Shown here one piece after another: positions 33,101 through 44,876 of a DNA stretch of 64,000 bases. Position 1 is the first letter of the stretch, and each line of letters opens with the position of its first letter. A program made the translations under genes and the position numbers. The stretch is from Euphorbia lathyris (Eukaryota > Streptophyta > Magnoliopsida > Malpighiales > Euphorbiaceae): NCBI RefSeq assembly GCF_963576675.1, contig NC_088915.1:30595501-30659500 (forward strand), in the 5' to 3' direction. A model generated the notes under the pieces. It made no database searches. It worked only from the letters and a program-made list of their open reading frames with translations, and was not told the origin of the DNA.

Positions 33101-33191
33101 CGTTAATTTCAGCTCGGATGTACAAAGGCTTGTTGTGGGCCTTCCCCTCTTCTGGGAGATCTTCATCAGTAAACGTGATTTCGGTCTTCTT
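30103..33191 (-). pseudogene. pol: Tat-1 protease, RT and two RNase H domains
   Basis: It resumes after the Tat-2 insertion. On the minus strand the protease loop reads VDDGSAINVCP. A G-patch-like stretch (MMKGGFIPGMGLGAHHQG) and RT with YVDDM near 31401-31412 follow. Then come RNase H, and a second RNase H with FFDG, NNMAEYEA, WGDSKL and QAADALA. It continues in the same frame from the gag part but is separated by a TGA at 33192-33194 where Tat-2 has CGA. At the junction near 30103 the frame enters Tat-2 LTR sequence, and about 85 bp of pol that Tat-2 still has are absent. Confidence 0.88.
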
Positions 33192-36100
33192 TCAGGCCAT
33201 AATTGCCCCTACTAACGCTGCCGGCTCAGTATCGGTAGAAATAACCAAATTCTGCAGCTCTTTCATCAGATTTTCACGGTGGTATTTGGAATGGCATAGG
33301 ACTTCCCACACCGTAGACTTAGCTTGTGTTTTCTTCAACTGCTCGAGGACTTGGTCATCTGGCTTGGGAGCCGATCCTTCCCCTATCTCAGTCTCCACCA
33401 TAGGTGCCTTTCCCTCGGCCACTCGACCTGATCTTGTCATGACGGCGATTTCCGGCTCATCCTCAGATTCATCCCAAATATTGATAGGAATCCTCCGATT
33501 AGTATCCTCCTCATCCGAGGAACTTTCCCAAATGTCCACAATCATCATATCCATTACGTGAGGAACATTTGAATTCAAATAAAAGGGATCCGCTGATCCA
33601 TACAAAGCCCAGCCTATCAAATCATCATAATCCCTGAGGGATACTCTACTCATCCTCCTCGCCACCAACGGAATCGCGCCTCTCTGTATGCACATGAGGT
33701 GCACCTTATCACTCATCGTTTTATGACACTGCTCATAGCGATGCCTCCACCTCCTAACATAATCCACGAATGGTTCCTCGGGGAATTGCCTGATCCTATC
33801 CAGATCCTCCAGGGATCCCGTCCATGGAACATACATCTCATATCTCGCCACAAAAGCATTCCTAAGAGATATCCAATGACCCATTTCCTCTTCTGATAGG
33901 CCTTGGTGCCACAGCAAGGCTTCTCCTATGAGGGTTTCCGGGAAATGTTTATGTAATTCGCATTGAGGGAACCCGGCGTCATACATATGGTTGCGGAATA
34001 ACCTCGCATGCTCAACAGGATCCTGGTATCCACCATACCTAGGCATTGCCAACACTGCCTCGGGTGTTTCATAAGACGGCGAGTCCAGGGTTTGCTCCGC
34101 CAGCATCCATATCGTATACTCTTTGATAAACCTCTTCGTCATTGCCGCCCAATCGGTCTTGACATGCATCGGAAGTGACATATACCACATTAACGGCTCA
34201 CCCATCAACGAATTACAGAACAAGCTGGTGATCTCTCCTTCATTAAAACCCAAAGGCCCCATGGCCGATAAGTAGAAGTGAAGATGCTCCATCGGATCCT
34301 TGTTGCCGTTATACTTACTGACCCTCGGTAACGGACGCTTGATAGGCCCAATCTGCATCGCAAAGCGTTCTGCGGCCCTGTCCTTAGCTCTCTGGTACTT
34401 TTCTAGGAATAAATCTGACAACCGCTCCCAATCATGCTTACAAGAGTCGGGTAACGAGTGGAACCACCCCAAAGGCTCGCCTATTAGCGAATGGTGGAAC
34501 CACTGAGCAATCTCGTCCACTCCGAAGGATTCAACAAACATATCGTGCATATATTCACGCAAGTGCACATCGGGATCCTCTCCACCACTAAACAGACCCA
34601 ATTCTGGCACAATAGTCCGAGATGGCCCTTCTCCAGTCTCTTCGGCACTGTCTTCATCATACGGTGCTCCACCGTCCAAACCTTCATCCATCGGTTCATC
34701 CTCCTGTTCCTCGCCAAGGAAGGACATATATAGACCATTTCCTACATTGCTCTTTTCGTCGGAGTCCAACAACTCCTCTTCATTTTCCTCGAAGGATTCC
34801 ATCACTACACTTTCTTTCAGACCAACTCCGATTATGCTCACCCTATGATTAGGCAATGGATTACGCCTAGTGGAAGGGTTCGCTGACGAAGGATCAGCTA
34901 TCTTCTTTTCCGCAATCAAATCTTGGATCTCGTGCTTCAACCCCTCGCAGTTCTCAATAGTATGCCCATAATTGTTGTGGAATTCACAGTATCCCCTAGC
35001 TTGTATCTGTTGAGTGGGCGGAGCTTTGTTATAAGGAGTAAGAGCTTTCAACAACCCCTTTTTCTACAATCGTTCGAAAACTTTTGCGTAGGTCTGATCG
35101 AATTTGGCAAACTGCCTCTTTTCGATAGCATTAAGATCAAGCACTTTCACTGCTGCAGATTCTGCACTCGCACTTGGCCCTCCGGCATTATATCCAGACT
35201 TCGTCCACTTAGTATAAGCTTTCTTCGGTTCTCCATCCCCCTCAACTGTCAAGGCGCAGCTATACATCTGGTTGAAATCGGTAAAAGGCATGTACCGCAG
35301 CTCATTCTTAATATACGGCAATGTGTTACCGACTACCATTCGGATCTGATCCTGCTCAAGCGGCTTCTGCTTCATAACCGCGGCCTTGGCCCTCCATCTT
35401 CTTACAAAATCGGAAAAAGATTCCCCAGTCTGCTGCTTAGTACTCTCAAGCTCCTTCAAAGTGACCTCAAGCATGGTGTTGAAGCTATACTGAGCAATGA
35501 ATGACTTCGCTAACTCTTTCCAATCCCTCTTTGTCACCATCGGCAACGCATGAAACCATGTGAGGGAAGCCCCCTCCAGATAAGTGTTAAACAGCCCCAG
35601 GACTTGATCCTCAGTCAGGATCGTGTGTTTCATCACAGCAACATACTGATTCATATGGGCAGTGGGATCCCCAGTTCCATCGAACTTTTTCATGTCAGGG
35701 AGCCGGAATTTCAAAGGCAAAGCAGTTGCCGATAAACAATTCTTCAAGTTATAAAAGTCCTGACTCCCAGAACTTCCCCCACGTAGATCCTGCACCTCCT
35801 GAGTGATGTGTTGCTTCCACTCCTCTTCCTTAGCTTTCTCTTTCTCAAACTGTTTTCGGATATAGTCCTGATAGTCATCCTCGTTCTCGAAGCGGGGACC
35901 AGTGTTCACCTCATTCTCAGCGCGCTTACTACCACTCTTGTTATCCTTCAACGCCAACTCAGCTAGCTGGGCCAAAATTGCGGCCAACTGATCATTGATA
36001 TTGTTCACAGAGTTTTCCAATCCGGCCACTTTTTCGTCGGTCGCAGACATACTGACTGAAGACTGAGTATACTCAGACGAAGATGATTTGGAAGCCACAA

Positions 36101-36209
36101 CTGCCGATTCAGAACTGTCAATCTGTAGCTGATCAAACTGCCTAACTAGCCGGTTACTCTCGCGAAACCACAACCGCTTAATGATGAAGTCTGCGAGAAT
36201 GGTATCCAT
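33192..36209 (-). pseudogene. gag: Tat-1 gag with four capsid-like modules
   Basis: Gag of Tat-1, starting at 36209 with a segment (IIKRLWFRESN) that Tat-2 has lost to a stop. It contains the first capsid module with a DFVRRWRAK helix, a zinc-knuckle-like CEFHNNYGHTIENC, then three more capsid-like modules that share GxxDPxxHxxxY..LF..L.GEPLxW. An in-frame TAG at 35064-35066 lies where Tat-2 reads CAG (glutamine), and a TGA at 33192-33194 ends the part. Both stops are C-to-T changes. All pieces share one frame, so the gene was a single gag-pol ORF as in Tat-2. Confidence 0.88.
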
Positions 36210-38125
36210 TAGTATGTATGCATGATTTTATATGCATGATTCGTGGTGTGTGCGTTTATTATTTACGGATATATAAGATAAGAAGAACAAACGTTAGTCT
36301 AATTACACGTATCACAACATCTCTCTTCCACCCTTATTCCTCCACACACTCGTTGGTCCAAGTCTCTTTCCTAGGACTTTGGTTTGGGGCTCACATTGCG
36401 GTCCAGGGGACGCGTGATGCCGTCGATTATTACGGAAAAAGTAAATCATCCATCAGACAATACAGTTCGTTTTGACGTATCCACGTCTAGTGACTAAGAT
36501 ATCGACCAAATTGGATTGTCCATGCGAATAACTCGTCTTTTGTCATTTTGCGAGACGCATTAGTTTGGGTTTTGACTCCCTTTGAGCGCATCTTGGATTT
36601 TAGACGTGGTACAAGTTATTCTTCTGGTTCAATCATTCGTTATTGACAATGACTCGTTCCCTTTTATTCGCGTGGGTTCGTGTCTCGATTTTTGGATTAC
36701 GACGGGATCTTTTGGATCTATCGAGAGACGCAACCACGTGTTTGTTTAGTGATGAAATCACTTTTCGGATTTTTTCCTTAGGGAACGGACTCATCGCGTA
36801 ACGCGTTTGTTTTTAGCGTCAAGGATCCGCTCGCTCGTTTTGGCTACGTGAAAAAGACGGCAAGTCTTATTCGAGCGCACGATAATACTTCGGCTATTAA
36901 CAACTCTTTATTTCTTCCAACTTACGGGATATACTATCCTAGCGTGGTTATAGAAAATCAACGTTTCGTTGAATCGCATGCTTATTCGAAGCAGGGATAT
37001 TACCGTTCTTTTTCATTTAGGCGCGAGTTAAGCAAACACGCAGATCGGGCCATATTTCTTGTAGTTTTGGTAACGGTCGAAATGATCGAGCCATTAGTCA
37101 AACCCACAGTCTCGTCCATATGGTGCAATCATGTGGTTTAGCTTAATTCGGCTTTATGATTTTAAACGGCGTACATACCGGCTCGAGGCACGTATTTAAC
37201 GGCATTGGTTCATTTTCTTTAACTACCCTCGGGATGGATATACATCGTGGATACAGAATGACTTTGGTCGTTTGTTTATTTTCTTTTATTTTCTTTAGTC
37301 ACTTTTGCGGATACATCCATTTCTCTTAAGAACAACACAAGGCATAACGTAAGAGCTCGTCTTTTATTCGTAAGGGACGGGCCACGTTTGCGAAACTCTT
37401 TACGTTACAACGGGGTCATTCGAAACAGAAATGTTCTTTGTTTTCGTTTCGTCATAATCTCGTTTTATCCCAACCTATTTAAAGAATGTGAATAACGGCT
37501 ACTGTTAATATAGTCTCTTGAATCGAGATATAACTATCCTTAATATCAAACCGATTTGAACTAATACGTGCTTACGTCATAACGCATTTCCTGAACATGT
37601 GCCTTCTTCGGGACACGGAAAGGGACTAGGCAGGTCGCACAAGTTCATTCAGACGAGATGACTAAGTCGTCTTTAGTTCGAATCGTTTCGATGTTTTGGG
37701 GTAGTTTGTATATTGGTTTAAGAGTATATATTAACGTATCGTTCCATTTTCTTTACATATTTTAGGATTAGACACGTATCATGGCCATTTGAAAACACGA
37801 ACTGATTCATTTCTCACATCAAAAATAGTAACGGGTAATCCTATGGCAACTTCTAAGGCTACTATATGCTGACACGGCTGATCGCGGGACCTCACAGGAC
37901 CGCACAAATTCGCCCCTAACGAATGGATGGGGACCCTTTGGCGCCTTACTGTAAGGGGGAACTTACACTAGCCTCTTTCGAGCGACGAATGGACTCTCGC
38001 TAGAGGTTTCGCGGAAATTACCCAAAAGGTTTGCAATAATGCTTATGAATGCATACGAAAAGAAATAATACGATCCGTCCCCGTTAAGGGCTTAATACAC
38101 GCCTTCCGGAATCAAATTTCTCGCT
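36210..38125 (-). other. Tat-1 leader between primer site and gag
   Basis: 1.9 kb, collinear with the Tat-2 leader. No ORF shared by both copies. I see no splice signal that I would defend. Confidence 0.65.
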
Positions 38126-38143
38126 TCCCCAGCAGAGTCGCCA
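38126..38143 (-). other. Tat-1 primer-binding site
   Basis: TGGCGACTCTGCTGGGGA on the minus strand, two bases from the right LTR, identical to that of Tat-2. It fixes the polarity of the element. Confidence 0.85.
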
Positions 38144-38719
38144 CTTGTTAGACAAGGTGCCGAACGGCCTAATCTCCCGGGCGGACCGGGGGGTGGACAC
38201 CTCATGGCGACGTAAGCGGTGATTGGCGCCGAAAGCAACCAATCGTGGAATCAAGTTGCTCGGCAGGACCGAAGCTCGGAGTATGGAAGAGTCGCCACCC
38301 ACGAATGGGAAAATGAACACCGATCCCTTGCGGGAGACCGGTGAGGGTTCGGGAAACTTAGGTACGAGCCGAGAAGGCTAGCTCCTTTCCGGAGAAAGGC
38401 TACTAGGCACCCCGACATCGCCCGGTTATGAACCACCAGCCTCCTACTCAGCGTGTTAGGCGATAACGGACTAATCGCATATTTCTTTAAGTTTAAAATT
38501 CATTTGAAACCTTTTCTTTCTCGTTTTGAAAACCGTTTTGAGCATATATTATGGAAAGCCATTTTGGTAAAGAATCACCCATTTACATCAGTTCAAAATA
38601 CATAGGAGAGAGAGGGGGAGAAGAAAGAATTGATTTGTTTACAATGTGATTTATGCTTCGTATTACATACTAACTCTAAACTAAGCTCACTTCCCAAAAA
38701 CGAGTTTATTTACATGGTT

Positions 38720-38985
38720 CGTACCTTAATCGCCGTTGGAATGATTTAGGTACGTTTCAAAACCCCGTTTAATGACGTTCACTCGGATCGCCGTTGGAAC
38801 GACTCGAGCGTTGGAAAATATTGAGATAAAAGTTTTAACAAGAAAACGTGATTAAGCATACAAGTCAATTTATTTTGTTCAAAAAAACAATTTAGTTAAG
38901 AAAACAATTCAAAAACTCTATTATTTACAATTAAAAGTAATTTTAATTACAAGGTTCGCTTAATCCGTCGTTGGAACGAATTAAG
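38720..38985 (-). other. Three leader hairpins (Tat-1 right LTR copy)
   Basis: Stem-loops at 38720-38754, 38780-38810 and 38959-38985. As this is the 5' LTR, these would lie in the R/U5 leader of the RNA, about 1.4 to 1.7 kb from its predicted start. Confidence 0.55.
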
Positions 38986-39721
38986 GTTTTAAAACGTGAT
39001 GTTTTAAGAAATGGTTTAAAAATGTCGAGAAAACGTTATTTACACTTTAGGAATATCTAGAAAACTTTAAGTTTAAATAAGCAAATTAAACTCTTTTTTG
39101 TGATTTTACTTTCCCCTTTTCACTCAATTAACCTTTAACATTATCATAATTGCAACCATAAACCAACTAAACCGAAATTCCTCAATTGAAAACCAATTTA
39201 AAACCATGTCCCCAAATGCCAAAAAGAATAAGGAAGAATATGTACATATATACATATATATATTTTTAGATAAAAATAATGATATACATATAACTTTGAA
39301 AACCAAGCAAAGAATACCTTATAGTATAGCTAAGTATATGTATAATAATGTATAATAATGAAAATAACACTAAGTATGATATATTATAATCAAAACATGT
39401 AAAAATGATGAGGCAAGTTCACAAATAAGAAAATAATATTTGATTCAAAAACGATATTTACATCATAACCCAAAAAACCAATTAATCATCCCAAAAGTCA
39501 CAAAAACTATACATATATACTTATATAATTTACAAAACCAAATCAATATAAGTTAAATTTCTAACATAACATAAATAGACATATAATATGTTGATAATAA
39601 TTATATAAACCAAAAATATATTTATCCAGTATTTTACATAATTAAATAGAGATATACTTAAGAAGAAATGTCAAAAAAATAAGAAAAAGACTCAAAAATG
39701 GGTATTTAAGGTTCCAGTAGC

Positions 39722-39748
39722 TTTACCGACGGAAAATCCGTCGGTAAA
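39722..39748. repeat. 27-nt perfect palindrome in Tat-1 right LTR
   Basis: Perfect arms TTTACCGACGGA/TCCGTCGGTAAA with AAA between; the left LTR copy has one mismatch. Confidence 0.82.
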
Positions 39749-40419
39749 CAAATATTAGTGACAGAAAATGTAGAATTACAGAAACAGTCCACAACTTTCC
39801 AGATTTATTCAAAAGCTTTAGATTAGATCTATTCTATCATTTTGGACTTCCGAACTACCAAAAATGGATCATAGTCTATAACGGAGGTTCCTAAAACGAC
39901 GTTTTTATTTTAAAACGTTATTTTGAAATATTTTTAAAACTTATAATTACAACGTTTTTAATACCCGAACTACCTTTGAATCGGATCACGGTTCGTATTG
40001 GGATATTAAAACGAGGTTTTTATTTTAAAACAAAACCGAACGTTTATTTAATACGAGACGAAAATTAAATAAATACGAAAAATTAAGTAAAACGTGATAA
40101 ATAAATAAATAAATAAATAAATAAAATTATAACATAAAAATAAATAAATAAAGGAAATAAATTAAATAAAATAAAATGAGTCTAGTCCTCGGATAATACC
40201 TCAAGATCGGTATCTGACAGTCGAAGTCGGTCGATTCCACGAGTTGTGACTTTTCGGTTTTTTGTGTTTTTCGTCTTTTTAGTAAAAATTTTAACTTTTG
40301 GGAAATTCGGACTTTTTGAGAAAAAAAAATATTTTTCTCAAAAAAATTCACTCTCTCTAAAAATTTCTAGAGTAAGAAAGCTCTCCAAAATTCTCCTCCC
40401 TTCTTGCATGGGATCCGTG

Positions 40420-40428
40420 CCTTAAATA
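40420..40428 (-). promoter_or_regulatory. Tat-1 LTR TATA-like box
   Basis: TATTTAAGG on the minus strand, about 20 bp downstream in element sense of the palindrome array. Weaker than the Tat-2 site (CTATATAAGG) at the equivalent place. Confidence 0.58.
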
Positions 40429-40445
40429 GGCAACGGGTCCCGGAA

Positions 40446-40880
40446 GTCTTTAGGCGACGCCCAAATAAAATTGGGCGTCGCCCAAAGCTGGTTGGGCGAA
40501 CGCCCAACTTTCATTGGGCGGACGCCCAACATTAGTTGGGCGTACGCCCAACCTCGGTTGGGCGCGCGCCCAACCAGCGTTGGGCGCGCGCGCCCAACTG
40601 ACGTTGGGCGTTCGCCCAACGAGCGTTGGGTGTCCGCCCAACGTCGCTGGGCGCTCGCCCAGCGGCTGCCGGGCGCACTCGCCCAGCGGCCGCCGGGCAT
40701 GCATCCCGCGCTGTCGGGCGCACGCGCCCATCGGTCGTCGAGCGCGTGCTCCGCACTGCCGGGCGTGTGCGCCCAGCGAACATCGAGCGTGCGCCCCGCG
40801 CTGCCAGGCGTTCGCGCCCAGCGGACGTCGAACGTGCGCCCCGCGCTGCCGGGCGTGCGTCCAACTGTCGTCGGACACGC
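40446..40880. repeat. GC-rich palindrome array in U3 of Tat-1 right LTR
   Basis: Regular 22-bp units with arms TTGGGCG/CGCCCAA and cores such as TC, AA, GA, TA, CG and TT, then degenerate units toward the LTR end. Relative to the left LTR, three contiguous units plus one separate unit are extra (88 bp). Confidence 0.87.
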
Positions 40881-41066
40881 GTCGGCTGCCGCTAGGCACT
40901 CGCACCACGTCGCTGAGCACTTGCGAGCCGTCCACTTGACGACCGCGACTCCCACTAATTTCTTCCCTTTTTATTATATATTTTTGCTTTAAAAACTTCC
41001 GGAACAAACCGCTTCAACCGTCTTGTTACAGGTTTTCATCACAGGTCCTCCGACTCGGTGTCTACA

Positions 41067-41741
41067 GCTGACCTCTCTGACAGCTCTGACCAAGAGGAAT
41101 ATTCCAATGAGGTAACATCTCTACACCTGCTTAGAAATGAAATGGTTAACGCCCTGAGTGATTTATATACACTGACTAAAAAGTGTAACAAGAAAATAAA
41201 GGCACTCAGCAGGCGGTGTGACGAGATTGAAGAGGTCAAACTCAGTGACCTTCGATATCTTCTCCAAGACAACTCAACTTTGCATGACAACATGGAAATC
41301 ATGCACAAGTTTGTCTCGGAAGTCCAATCAGATTCAAAGAAACTGAGAAAGGATGTCACAACCCTACAGAACCAAATAAAAGGTTCAACTAAAAATAAAT
41401 CCCACGATGAGTACTCAGGTACTGGTCAGCGTAGACAGTTCACTCAGTGTGACTGTTGTGGGAAAAGAGGACACACAATAGATGTGTGTTGGTATAATAA
41501 GCGGACTGTCCAATGTGACTTCTGCGGAAAGAAAGGTCATACCACTAAGGTATGTTGGCATGCTCAGCACAATGGTGCTGACCAAAGACAAAATCATCCT
41601 AAAAGGGTAACTCATTGTGACGTCTGTGGTAAACAAGGCCACACCATAAATATATGCCGTCACAAATTAAAATATGATATAGCACCTGTCTATGCTAAGC
41701 AACGAGGACCCAAAAAGAATTGGGTACCTAAAGATGAATGA
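41067..41741 (+). CDS. gag: Copia-A gag, C-terminal part with three zinc knuckles
   Basis: It continues gag in phase with 2902-2906 through the gctga target duplication. It encodes a coiled-coil-like segment and then three CCHC knuckles in tandem: CDCCGKRGHTIDVC, CDFCGKKGHTTKVC and CDVCGKQGHTINIC. With the knuckle in the N-terminal part that makes four. A TGA at 41739-41741 separates gag from pol, which follows in the same frame. It may be a mutation (for example from CGA) or a real gag stop; the sequence alone does not decide. Confidence 0.85.
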   Translation, partial: ADLSDSSDQEEYSNEVTSLHLLRNEMVNALSDLYTLTKKCNKKIKALSRRCDEIEEVKLSDLRYLLQDNSTLHDNMEIMHKFVSEVQSDSKKLRKDVTTLQNQIKGSTKNKSHDEYSGTGQRRQFTQCDCCGKRGHTIDVCWYNKRTVQCDFCGKKGHTTKVCWHAQHNGADQRQNHPKRVTHCDVCGKQGHTINICRHKLKYDIAPVYAKQRGPKKNWVPKDE

Positions 41742-41747
41742 TTCAAA

Positions 41748-44700
41748 ATGCAGGTGAGCCTGAGGTGCGTGGAGAAGTCAAAGCTTTGGTACATTGAAAG
41801 CGCATGCTCGAGGCATATGACTGGTGATGAAACTCAGTTCATCACACTTGAGCTTAAACGAGGTGGTAACGTAAGCTTTGGAGACAATAAAAAGGGTAAG
41901 ATAGTAGGATCAGGTACTATCGGAGGTAACCCCACTATTGAGTCAGTCTCCTTAGTCAAAGGTCTCAAGTATAACCTTTTGAGCGTAGCTCAGCTGTGTG
42001 ACAGCGGAAGAAAGGTCGTATTTGATGCCACTCAGTGTCGGATACTCGAGGGAAAAACAAACAATTTGACTTTAACTTCCCCTCGTGTTGACAATGTATA
42101 CATGTTGAGTTTAGAAAAGAATTTTTCAAAAAATATATGCTTAGTGTCAAAGGAGGACAACTCCTGGCTATGGCATAGGAGACTTGGTCATGTAAGCATG
42201 GACCTCCTTGCCAAACTAGCAAGAAAACAATTAGTTGAGGGATTGCCCAAACTTAGATTTGAGAAAGATCAATTATGTAATGCTTGTCAGCAAGGTAAAC
42301 AAACGAAAAAGTCTTTTCAAAGTAAAAAAATTATCTCAACCAAGAGACCATTGGAATTACTACACTTGGACCTTTTCGGACCTATCCAGTCACTCAGCTT
42401 GGGCGGTAAGAAATTTTCCTTAGTCATTGTAAACGATTTCTCTCGGTATACTTGGATCATCTTGTTGAGTAGCAAGGATGAAACATTTGAAATGTTCACA
42501 ACATTGATTAAAAAGCTTGAAAATGACAAAGACCTAAGAGTAGCTCATATTAGAAGTGATAATGGCGGAGAATTCAAAAACCAACAGTTTTATGAATTCT
42601 GTGAAGTCAGTGGCATTGACCATAACTTTTCTGCTCCTAGGACGCCTCAACAAAATGGGGTAGTTGAAAGGAAGAACAGAACAATAGTTGAAATTGCTAG
42701 GACAATGCTAAGTGAAAATAGGCTTCCAAAGTATTTCTGGGGTGAAGCTGTCCACACAGCATGTTATATACTGAATAGGGCTTTAGTTAGACCCATACTC
42801 AAGAAAACCCCTTACGAACTTTGGAAAGGACGAAAGCCCAACATTGGCTACTTTCGTGCCTTTGGGTGTAAATGTTTTATAGTCAACACAAAAGATAACC
42901 TTGCGAAATTTGATGCTAAAGCTGACGAAGCGATCTTTTTAGGGTACTCAACTAACAGTAACGCATATAGGGTATATAATAAACGAACTCAAGTTGTAGA
43001 AGAGTCTGTCCATATCGAGTTCGATGAAACTGACCCTGCAAGAAAGACAACTCAGTCTGCCGAAGATGAACCAAGCTCAGCTTCCGCTGACCGAAATGAA
43101 GCCTCTGAGTCATCAGTGCAAGGGCTGACCAAAGGTAAACACGAACCCGAAATTATCTATGCTGACCAAACTACTCCTGCAGATATTGTAGAAACACCTA
43201 TTCCAGACAACTCAACATTACCTAAAGAAGTCAAAATTCCAAGAGGACACTCGGAGAAGTCCATTCTTGATGCTGCTGAAAACAAGCTGATGACGAGAGA
43301 TCAGCTTAGAAAATACCTCAGCAACGTTGAATTTGTCTCAGTACATGAGCCAAAGAACTTCTCGGATGCTGAGCACGACAAACATTGGATCAATGCTATG
43401 CAAGAGGAGCTTGGTCAATTCAAAAGAAATGAGGTATGGAGTTTAGTACCTAAACCTAGGAATCAAAAGACCATAGGAACTAAGTGGGTCTTTAGAAACA
43501 AACAAGATGAGCATGGCAATGTAGTCAGAAACAAAGCCCGACTTGTAGCCCAAGGCTATAGTCAGCAAGAGGGCATTGACTATGGTGAGACCTTTGCACC
43601 CGTAGCTAGGTTAGAGGCTATACGTATATTGTGTGCATATGCTAGTTTCATGAACTTCAAATTATATCAAATGGATGTCAAAAGTGCTTTTCTTAATGGA
43701 TTTATAAACGAAGAGGTGTATGTTAGTCAGCCTCCAGGGTTTGAAGATCCGAAATTTCCAAATCACGTTTATAAACTCAAGAAGGCCCTGTACGGCCTGA
43801 AACAAGCACCGCGTGCTTGGTACGAGAGGTTGACCAATTTCCTGCTGACCAGGAACTACGTCAGAGGCAAAGCTGACATAACCTTATTCATTAAGAAAAA
43901 GGGTAAAAATATCATGCTGGCACAAATTTACGTAGATGATATAATCTTTGGTGCTACTGACGAATCTATGTGCAAAGAATTTAGTAAACAGATGCAAACT
44001 GAGTTCGAGATGTCTATGATGGGTGAACTCAACTTCTTCCTTGGACTTCAAATCAAGCAAGGGAAGAACGGCATCTTCATTAGTCAGTCTAAGTACGCCA
44101 AAGAAATGTTAAAGAAATTCGATATGGAAGATTGTAAGCCCATATCAACCCCAATGGGTACTGACACTGTCCTTTGTGCTGACAAGAAAGGTAAGTCAGT
44201 AGATAGTAAATTATATCGAGGTATGATTGGCTCTCTACTCTATCTTACTGCAAGTAGACCTGATATTCAGTACTCAGTATGTTATTGCGCAAGATATCAA
44301 GCTGACCCCAGAGAATCTCATCTTATAGCTGTGAAAAGAATTTTTAGATATTTGCAGAGCTCAGTTAATGCAGGTTTATGGTATCCAAATACAAATGACT
44401 TCACACTCATTGGATACACTGATGCTGACTATGGACGAGATAAACTAGAGCGTAAGAGTACTTCAGGAGGGTGTCACTTCCTTGGAAGCTGTCTAGTATC
44501 TTGGTTCAGCAAGAAGCAATCATCAGTGGCCCTGTCAACAACTGAAGCTGAGTACATTGCTGCTGGAAGCTGTGTGGCTCAAGTCCTATGGATAAACCAA
44601 CAGCTTGAGGATTATGGGGTAAAAACAGAAATAATAGAAGTCAAATGCGACAACAAGAGTGCCATTGACTTATCTAAAAATCCAATCCAACACAGTAGGA

Positions 44701-44876
44701 TGAATCATGTCAGCATAAGGCATCACTTCATTAGAGATCATGTACTCAAGGGTGAGATCAAGCTGACCTATGTTCCTACAGATGAACAGCTTGCGGATAT
44801 CTTCACAAAGCCTATGGCTCGTGAGCAATTTAACATACTAAGGGAAGCCATCGGTATGTCTAATCCTCTTCACTAA
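41748..44876 (+). CDS. pol: Copia-A pol: protease, integrase, RT, RNase H
   Basis: 1042 residues without a stop. Protease motif [13 protein letters not shown] at about 15-27. Integrase zinc finger at WLWHRRLGH and CNACQQGK, and DDE core with D in HLDLFGP, D in RSDNGGEF and E in [10 protein letters not shown] has [30 protein letters not shown] and YVDDIIFG (near 43929-43952). RNase H has [17 protein letters not shown] and [10 protein letters not shown]. In most plant Copia the protease loop reads DSGCSRHMTG; here D is replaced by E and G by A, so protease activity is doubtful even though the frame is open. It ends TAA; no frame overlap with the third ORF. Confidence 0.93.
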   Translation: MQVSLRCVEKSKLWYIESACSRHMTGDETQFITLELKRGGNVSFGDNKKGKIVGSGTIGGNPTIESVSLVKGLKYNLLSVAQLCDSGRKVVFDATQCRILEGKTNNLTLTSPRVDNVYMLSLEKNFSKNICLVSKEDNSWLWHRRLGHVSMDLLAKLARKQLVEGLPKLRFEKDQLCNACQQGKQTKKSFQSKKIISTKRPLELLHLDLFGPIQSLSLGGKKFSLVIVNDFSRYTWIILLSSKDETFEMFTTLIKKLENDKDLRVAHIRSDNGGEFKNQQFYEFCEVSGIDHNFSAPRTPQQNGVVERKNRTIVEIARTMLSENRLPKYFWGEAVHTACYILNRALVRPILKKTPYELWKGRKPNIGYFRAFGCKCFIVNTKDNLAKFDAKADEAIFLGYSTNSNAYRVYNKRTQVVEESVHIEFDETDPARKTTQSAEDEPSSASADRNEASESSVQGLTKGKHEPEIIYADQTTPADIVETPIPDNSTLPKEVKIPRGHSEKSILDAAENKLMTRDQLRKYLSNVEFVSVHEPKNFSDAEHDKHWINAMQEELGQFKRNEVWSLVPKPRNQKTIGTKWVFRNKQDEHGNVVRNKARLVAQGYSQQEGIDYGETFAPVARLEAIRILCAYASFMNFKLYQMDVKSAFLNGFINEEVYVSQPPGFEDPKFPNHVYKLKKALYGLKQAPRAWYERLTNFLLTRNYVRGKADITLFIKKKGKNIMLAQIYVDDIIFGATDESMCKEFSKQMQTEFEMSMMGELNFFLGLQIKQGKNGIFISQSKYAKEMLKKFDMEDCKPISTPMGTDTVLCADKKGKSVDSKLYRGMIGSLLYLTASRPDIQYSVCYCARYQADPRESHLIAVKRIFRYLQSSVNAGLWYPNTNDFTLIGYTDADYGRDKLERKSTSGGCHFLGSCLVSWFSKKQSSVALSTTEAEYIAAGSCVAQVLWINQQLEDYGVKTEIIEVKCDNKSAIDLSKNPIQHSRMNHVSIRHHFIRDHVLKGEIKLTYVPTDEQLADIFTKPMAREQFNILREAIGMSNPLH

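Larger units (their letters stand above)
2907..41066 (-). mobile_element. Tat-1, Ty3/Gypsy Tat-lineage LTR retrotransposon, split by Tat-2
   Basis: LTRs at 2907-5733 and 38146-41066, flanked by gctga at 2902-2906 and 41067-41071. Polarity is minus: the primer site adjoins the right LTR and the polypurine tract adjoins the left LTR. On the minus strand it encodes gag, protease, RT, RNase H, a second RNase H and integrase. Near its 3' end a convergent spliced gene lies on the plus strand. The dual RNase H, the antisense plant-mobile-domain gene and the minisatellite near the 3' LTR are all known features of the Tat (Ogre/Retand) group. Tat-2 interrupts it at 11661 in the integrase region. The two halves are not perfectly joined: about 85 bp of pol present in Tat-2 are missing at the right junction. 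Confidence 0.92.
38146..41066 (-). repeat. Tat-1 5' LTR (right)
   Basis: 2921 bp, TGTTAGAC to TCTACA, next to target duplication gctga at 41067-41071. Same layout as the left LTR, with four more 22-bp palindrome units and a small tandem duplication of TATAATAATG near 39345. This LTR is expected to drive the genomic RNA. Confidence 0.92.
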
